A DNA stretch of 8,293 nucleotides from an uncultured Clostridia bacterium (lineage in GTDB: Bacteria; Bacillota; Clostridia; Oscillospirales; Acutalibacteraceae). The notes beneath the pieces were generated by a model. That model did no database searches, was not told the origin of the DNA, and saw only the letters and a program-made list of their open reading frames with translations. The stretch is taken from positions 1-8,293 of the forward strand of contig CAMFZJ010000059.1 of assembly GCA_946004305.1 (NCBI GenBank), in the 5' to 3' direction. A program made the position numbers and the translations under genes. This document shows positions 6,271 to 8,293 of the stretch, in pieces (position 1 is the stretch's first letter; the number at the start of each line of letters is the position of its first letter).

Positions 6271-7257
6271 TACTAATTTTAGTTTTGGGCAGATTGTAAA
6301 CTTAACAAGCTTTTCAAGCTTATCTGCAAAGGGGAATATAAGAATTGTTGAAAGCACATTAAAAGCAGTATGAATAAATGCAATTTCCACAGGACCTACA
6401 AATAAATTAACAAAATCAAAACTTAATAAAAAGTGCAATCCGTAAAAAGCTCCCCCTAAAAACAACACACCCAATAAATTAAAATAAAGATGAGCAAGGG
6501 CTGCACATTTGGCATTTCTGCTTACACCTATAGAAGAAACCACAGCAGTTATGCAAGTACCTATATTCTGCCCCATAACTATTGAAATAGCCATACCGTA
6601 TGTAATGTTACCTGTTAATGACAAAGACTGTAATATTCCCACAGAGGCTGATGAGCTTTGGAGGAAAGCGGTTAATACTGCACCTGTGATAACTGCAAAA
6701 ACCGGATTATTGAACATAGTAAAAAAGCTTACAAACTCAGGCGTATTTGCAAGAGGCTCCACAGAAATATTCATTGTGTTCATACCTGTCATAATAAGAA
6801 AAAAGCCCATAAAAATAAAACCTATATTATGCTTTTTACTGCTTTTAGAAAATATAATAAATATAACTCCTGCTATGGCAAATAGGGTTGACAGATTTAC
6901 AGGCTTTAATAGATTTACTATAAGGCTGTCGCCTTGAATACCTGTAAGACTTAAAATCCAGGAAGTCGCAGTTGTACCCATATTTGCTCCCATAATTACA
7001 CCTATAGCCTGAGTAAGGCTCATAACACCTGAATTTACAAGCCCTACAACCATCACAGTTGCAGCAGAGGAGCTTTGGATAACTGATGTAACAGCTACTC
7101 CAAGGAGAAGTCCTTTTAATCTGCTGTTTGTTATTTTAGTAATAACACGCTGAAAAGTTCCTCCTGCGAAATTCTCCATACCCATACACATAATATACAT
7201 TCCGAAAAGAAACAGGCATAACCCACCGAATAAATCAATCCACAAAAATATATCCAT
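6253..7257 (-). CDS. Na/Pi-cotransporter-family membrane protein, short form without PhoU domain
   Basis: Polytopic inner-membrane protein of the NptA / Na-Pi cotransporter II family (PF02690), likely sodium-coupled phosphate uptake. 334 residues with about eight or more hydrophobic segments. The family's inverted repeat is plain: VIQSSSAAT (59-67) and GANMGTTAT (90-98) recur as FLQSSSASV (198-206) and GQNIGTC (229-235). QSSS is the conserved substrate/sodium-site signature. Many bacterial members run past 500 residues with a C-terminal PhoU-like domain; this one ends after the membrane part in a short basic tail. ATG 7257 is chosen because GGGAGGG lies 6 nt upstream; an extension to 7338 would read through the leader. 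The Shine-Dalgarno is part of a 7-bp inverted repeat that may control translation. Its 3' end forms one arm of the shared terminator. Phosphate as substrate is inferred from the family. Confidence 0.92.
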   Translation of the reverse strand: MDIFLWIDLFGGLCLFLFGMYIMCMGMENFAGGTFQRVITKITNSRLKGLLLGVAVTSVIQSSSAATVMVVGLVNSGVMSLTQAIGVIMGANMGTTATSWILSLTGIQGDSLIVNLLKPVNLSTLFAIAGVIFIIFSKSSKKHNIGFIFMGFFLIMTGMNTMNISVEPLANTPEFVSFFTMFNNPVFAVITGAVLTAFLQSSSASVGILQSLSLTGNITYGMAISIVMGQNIGTCITAVVSSIGVSRNAKCAALAHLYFNLLGVLFLGGAFYGLHFLLSFDFVNLFVGPVEIAFIHTAFNVLSTILIFPFADKLEKLVKFTICPKLKLVKEKAP

Positions 7258-7295
7258 AAAAATCCCTCCCAAAACAATAATATGCAAAGGGAGGG
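7258..7295 (-). promoter_or_regulatory. Shine-Dalgarno-sequestering hairpin in the transporter leader
   Basis: On the minus strand CCCTCCC (7295-7289) pairs perfectly with the ribosome site GGGAGGG (7270-7264) across an 18-nt AT-rich loop. Next come ATTTTT and the ATG at 7257. When folded, the whole ribosome site is masked. The short T-run after the stem could also give weak attenuation. No known riboswitch class was recognised. Confidence 0.5.
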
Positions 7296-7302
7296 TGAAT
7301 TT

Positions 7303-7386
7303 ATGGTTACTGAAAATTACAGACGTTGTTGTAATCACATTCTACATATATTTTCTTATCAAACACAAAAACAAGCGACAGCTTGA
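7303..7386 (+). CDS. Possible 27-residue small ORF (weak)
   Basis: ATG at 7303 is preceded by GGGAGGG with a 7-nt gap, as good a ribosome site as any gene here has. It opens a 27-codon frame beginning MVTENYRRCC and ending QKQATA. The stop TGA lies in the loop of the sirtuin terminator. No plus-strand promoter is visible, the peptide is not recognised, and the ribosome site is simply the other arm of the transporter hairpin, so chance is a real explanation. The peptide is basic with no membrane segment. Confidence 0.2.
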   Translation: MVTENYRRCCNHILHIFSYQTQKQATA

Positions 7387-7401
7387 TTACTATCGCTTGT
7401 T
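7366..7401 (-). terminator. Rho-independent terminator after the trpA-sirtuin unit
   Basis: AACAAGCGA (7370-7378) and TCGCTTGTT (7393-7401) form a perfect 9-bp stem with a 14-nt loop. On the minus strand the stem runs directly into TTTTTGTGTTT. It lies about 50 nt beyond the sirtuin stop at 7453 and separates that unit from the transporter gene. Confidence 0.85.
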
Positions 7402-7452
7402 CTGTTCAATTACTGTTTTTTCGGATTTACCACAACTATTGATAAAGCGCCT

Positions 7453-8175
7453 TTATATTTCCAGCTGTCCTAAAAGCTCTCCCACGTTTTCGTGGAATAT
7501 CATATTTGCCAAGCTGTCCATTGGTGTTTTGTCACGGTTAATAAGTATCAGCTTATCTCCCTTATAATACCTTAACATTCCCGCTGCCGGATATACTGTC
7601 AGGCTTGTGCCTGCAACTATAAGGACATCAGCATCAGAAATAGCCTTAATAGCACCGGTTACCGTATTATCATCAAGGCCTTCCTCATAAAGCACTACTT
7701 GGGGCTTTATTACATATCCGCATTCATCACATACAGGAATTGAGGAGCTGTTCTTAATATAGTGAGCGTCAAAGAACTTATGGCAATTTGTGCAGTAGTT
7801 TCTATGGACAGAGCCGTGAAGTTCATAGACATTCTTACTGCCTGCAGCCTGATGAAGTCCGTCAATGTTCTGGGTGACTATAGCTTTCAGCTTTCCTTTT
7901 TTCTCAAGCTCAGCAAGGATTTTGTGAGCCTTATTAGGCTTAACATCAAGGGCAAGCATTTTATCTTTATAATAGCGATAAAACTCCTTGCAGTTATTAA
8001 CAAAAAAGCGGTGGCTTAAAATCTCCTCGGGAGGATAATCATACTTCTGATTATATAGTCCGTCAACACTTCTAAAGTCAGGAATACCGCTTTCTGTGGA
8101 AACTCCTGCTCCCCCAAAGAATACTATGTTATTGCTCTCATCAATTATTTTTTGCAAATCTGCTAAGCTACTCAT
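7453..8175 (-). CDS. cobB: NAD-dependent protein deacylase, sirtuin (Sir2/CobB family)
   Basis: Removes acetyl or other acyl groups from lysines using NAD, yielding nicotinamide and O-acyl-ADP-ribose; cytoplasmic. 240 residues, standard for bacterial sirtuins. Visible are the NAD-binding GGAGVSTESGIPDFRS (21-36), TQNIDGLHQ (101-109, with Asn103 and Asp105), and catalytic His120 in ELHGSVH. The structural zinc site is Cys128, Cys131, Cys149 and Cys152 (CTNC and CDEC). AGTSLTVYPAAG (188-199) and a closing NRD region complete the fold. The usual Phe-Gly-Glu after the zinc module reads YEEGLDD here. ATG 8175 overlaps the trpA stop as ATGA, with AAGGA 9 nt upstream, so it is translationally coupled to the tryptophan operon; a terminator follows. 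Which acyl group it prefers cannot be read from sequence alone. Confidence 0.95.
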   Translation of the reverse strand: MSSLADLQKIIDESNNIVFFGGAGVSTESGIPDFRSVDGLYNQKYDYPPEEILSHRFFVNNCKEFYRYYKDKMLALDVKPNKAHKILAELEKKGKLKAIVTQNIDGLHQAAGSKNVYELHGSVHRNYCTNCHKFFDAHYIKNSSSIPVCDECGYVIKPQVVLYEEGLDDNTVTGAIKAISDADVLIVAGTSLTVYPAAGMLRYYKGDKLILINRDKTPMDSLANMIFHENVGELLGQLEI

Positions 8176-8293
8176 CTTATTGCGTCCTTCATTGACTTAA
8201 CATATTCCGCAACATACGGCACACAATCTCTGCCGTACTTTGCGATAAGCTTAACAATAGCAGAGCCTACGATTACGCCGTCTGAAACTTCTG
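8172..8293 (-). CDS. trpA: Tryptophan synthase alpha chain, C-terminal end (5' part outside window)
   Basis: The last 39 residues of a minus-strand frame entering from the right edge read VSDGVIVGSAIVKLIAKYGR and end in VAEYVKSMKDAIR. DGVIVGSAIVK is the conserved C-terminal phosphate-binding segment of TrpA, the subunit that cleaves indole-3-glycerol phosphate to indole and glyceraldehyde-3-phosphate in the TrpAB complex. Only the end is present, so length and start cannot be judged. The TGA stop (8174-8172) overlaps the sirtuin ATG. TrpA is often the last gene of a trp operon, which would make the sirtuin an appended passenger. Confidence 0.9.
   Translation of the reverse strand, partial: EVSDGVIVGSAIVKLIAKYGRDCVPYVAEYVKSMKDAIR

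Noticed and set aside
6509..6937. 142-codon plus-strand frame opposite the transporter gene
   Set aside because: A shadow of the transporter coding sequence with no independent support.
7258..7338. Transporter start extended to 7338
   Set aside because: The extension translates the leader hairpin; ATG 7257 has GGGAGGG 6 nt upstream and begins just before the first membrane segment.
7258..7370. Minus-strand promoter for the transporter (for example TAGAAT with a poor -35)
   Set aside because: No -35/-10 pair with acceptable match and spacing could be defined, so no promoter is called, although one must lie here or upstream.

Overview
The window looks like a contig end from a low-GC Gram-positive anaerobe of the class Clostridia. 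Non-coding DNA is very AT-rich, Shine-Dalgarno sites are strong (GGAG, GAGG, GGGAGGG), promoters are sigma-A-like, and the proteins have a clostridial flavour. This placement is an inference from sequence character, not from a search. The first 45 bases are not genomic: they are an Illumina Nextera i5 adapter (P5 tail, index, transposase mosaic end) left on the contig, so real sequence starts at 46.

Left block (46-3848, all minus strand, transcribed right to left): a glycan-assembly operon. A clear promoter at 3820-3848 drives a PglE-like sugar aminotransferase, a PglC-like phosphoglycosyl transferase, a FemAB/CelD-type GNAT-fold transferase and a carbamoyl-phosphate-synthase-like ATP-grasp ligase. 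Junctions are 12 nt, 10 nt and a 26-nt overlap. The ATP-grasp gene is cut by the contig end. The first two enzymes match the Campylobacter bacillosamine pathway in motif detail. The last two suggest that the amino sugar or the growing glycan receives an unusual acyl or aminoacyl decoration. This is the most interesting system in the window.

Middle block (3886-6270): an M20D amidohydrolase (minus strand) with its own terminator, and a divergently transcribed membrane-anchored metallophosphoesterase (plus strand). The latter converges on the next gene through a shared bidirectional terminator.

Right block (6253-8293, minus strand): the end of trpA, translationally coupled by an ATGA overlap to a sirtuin deacetylase. 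A terminator follows, and then a short Na/Pi-cotransporter-type membrane protein. The Shine-Dalgarno of the transporter is exactly complementary to a sequence 18 nt upstream, which suggests translational control.

No RNA genes, CRISPR arrays, insertion sequences or phage genes were seen. No gene-free stretch exceeds 300 bases; the largest gaps (3763-4014, 5185-5406, 7258-7452) hold the promoters, terminators and hairpin listed below.
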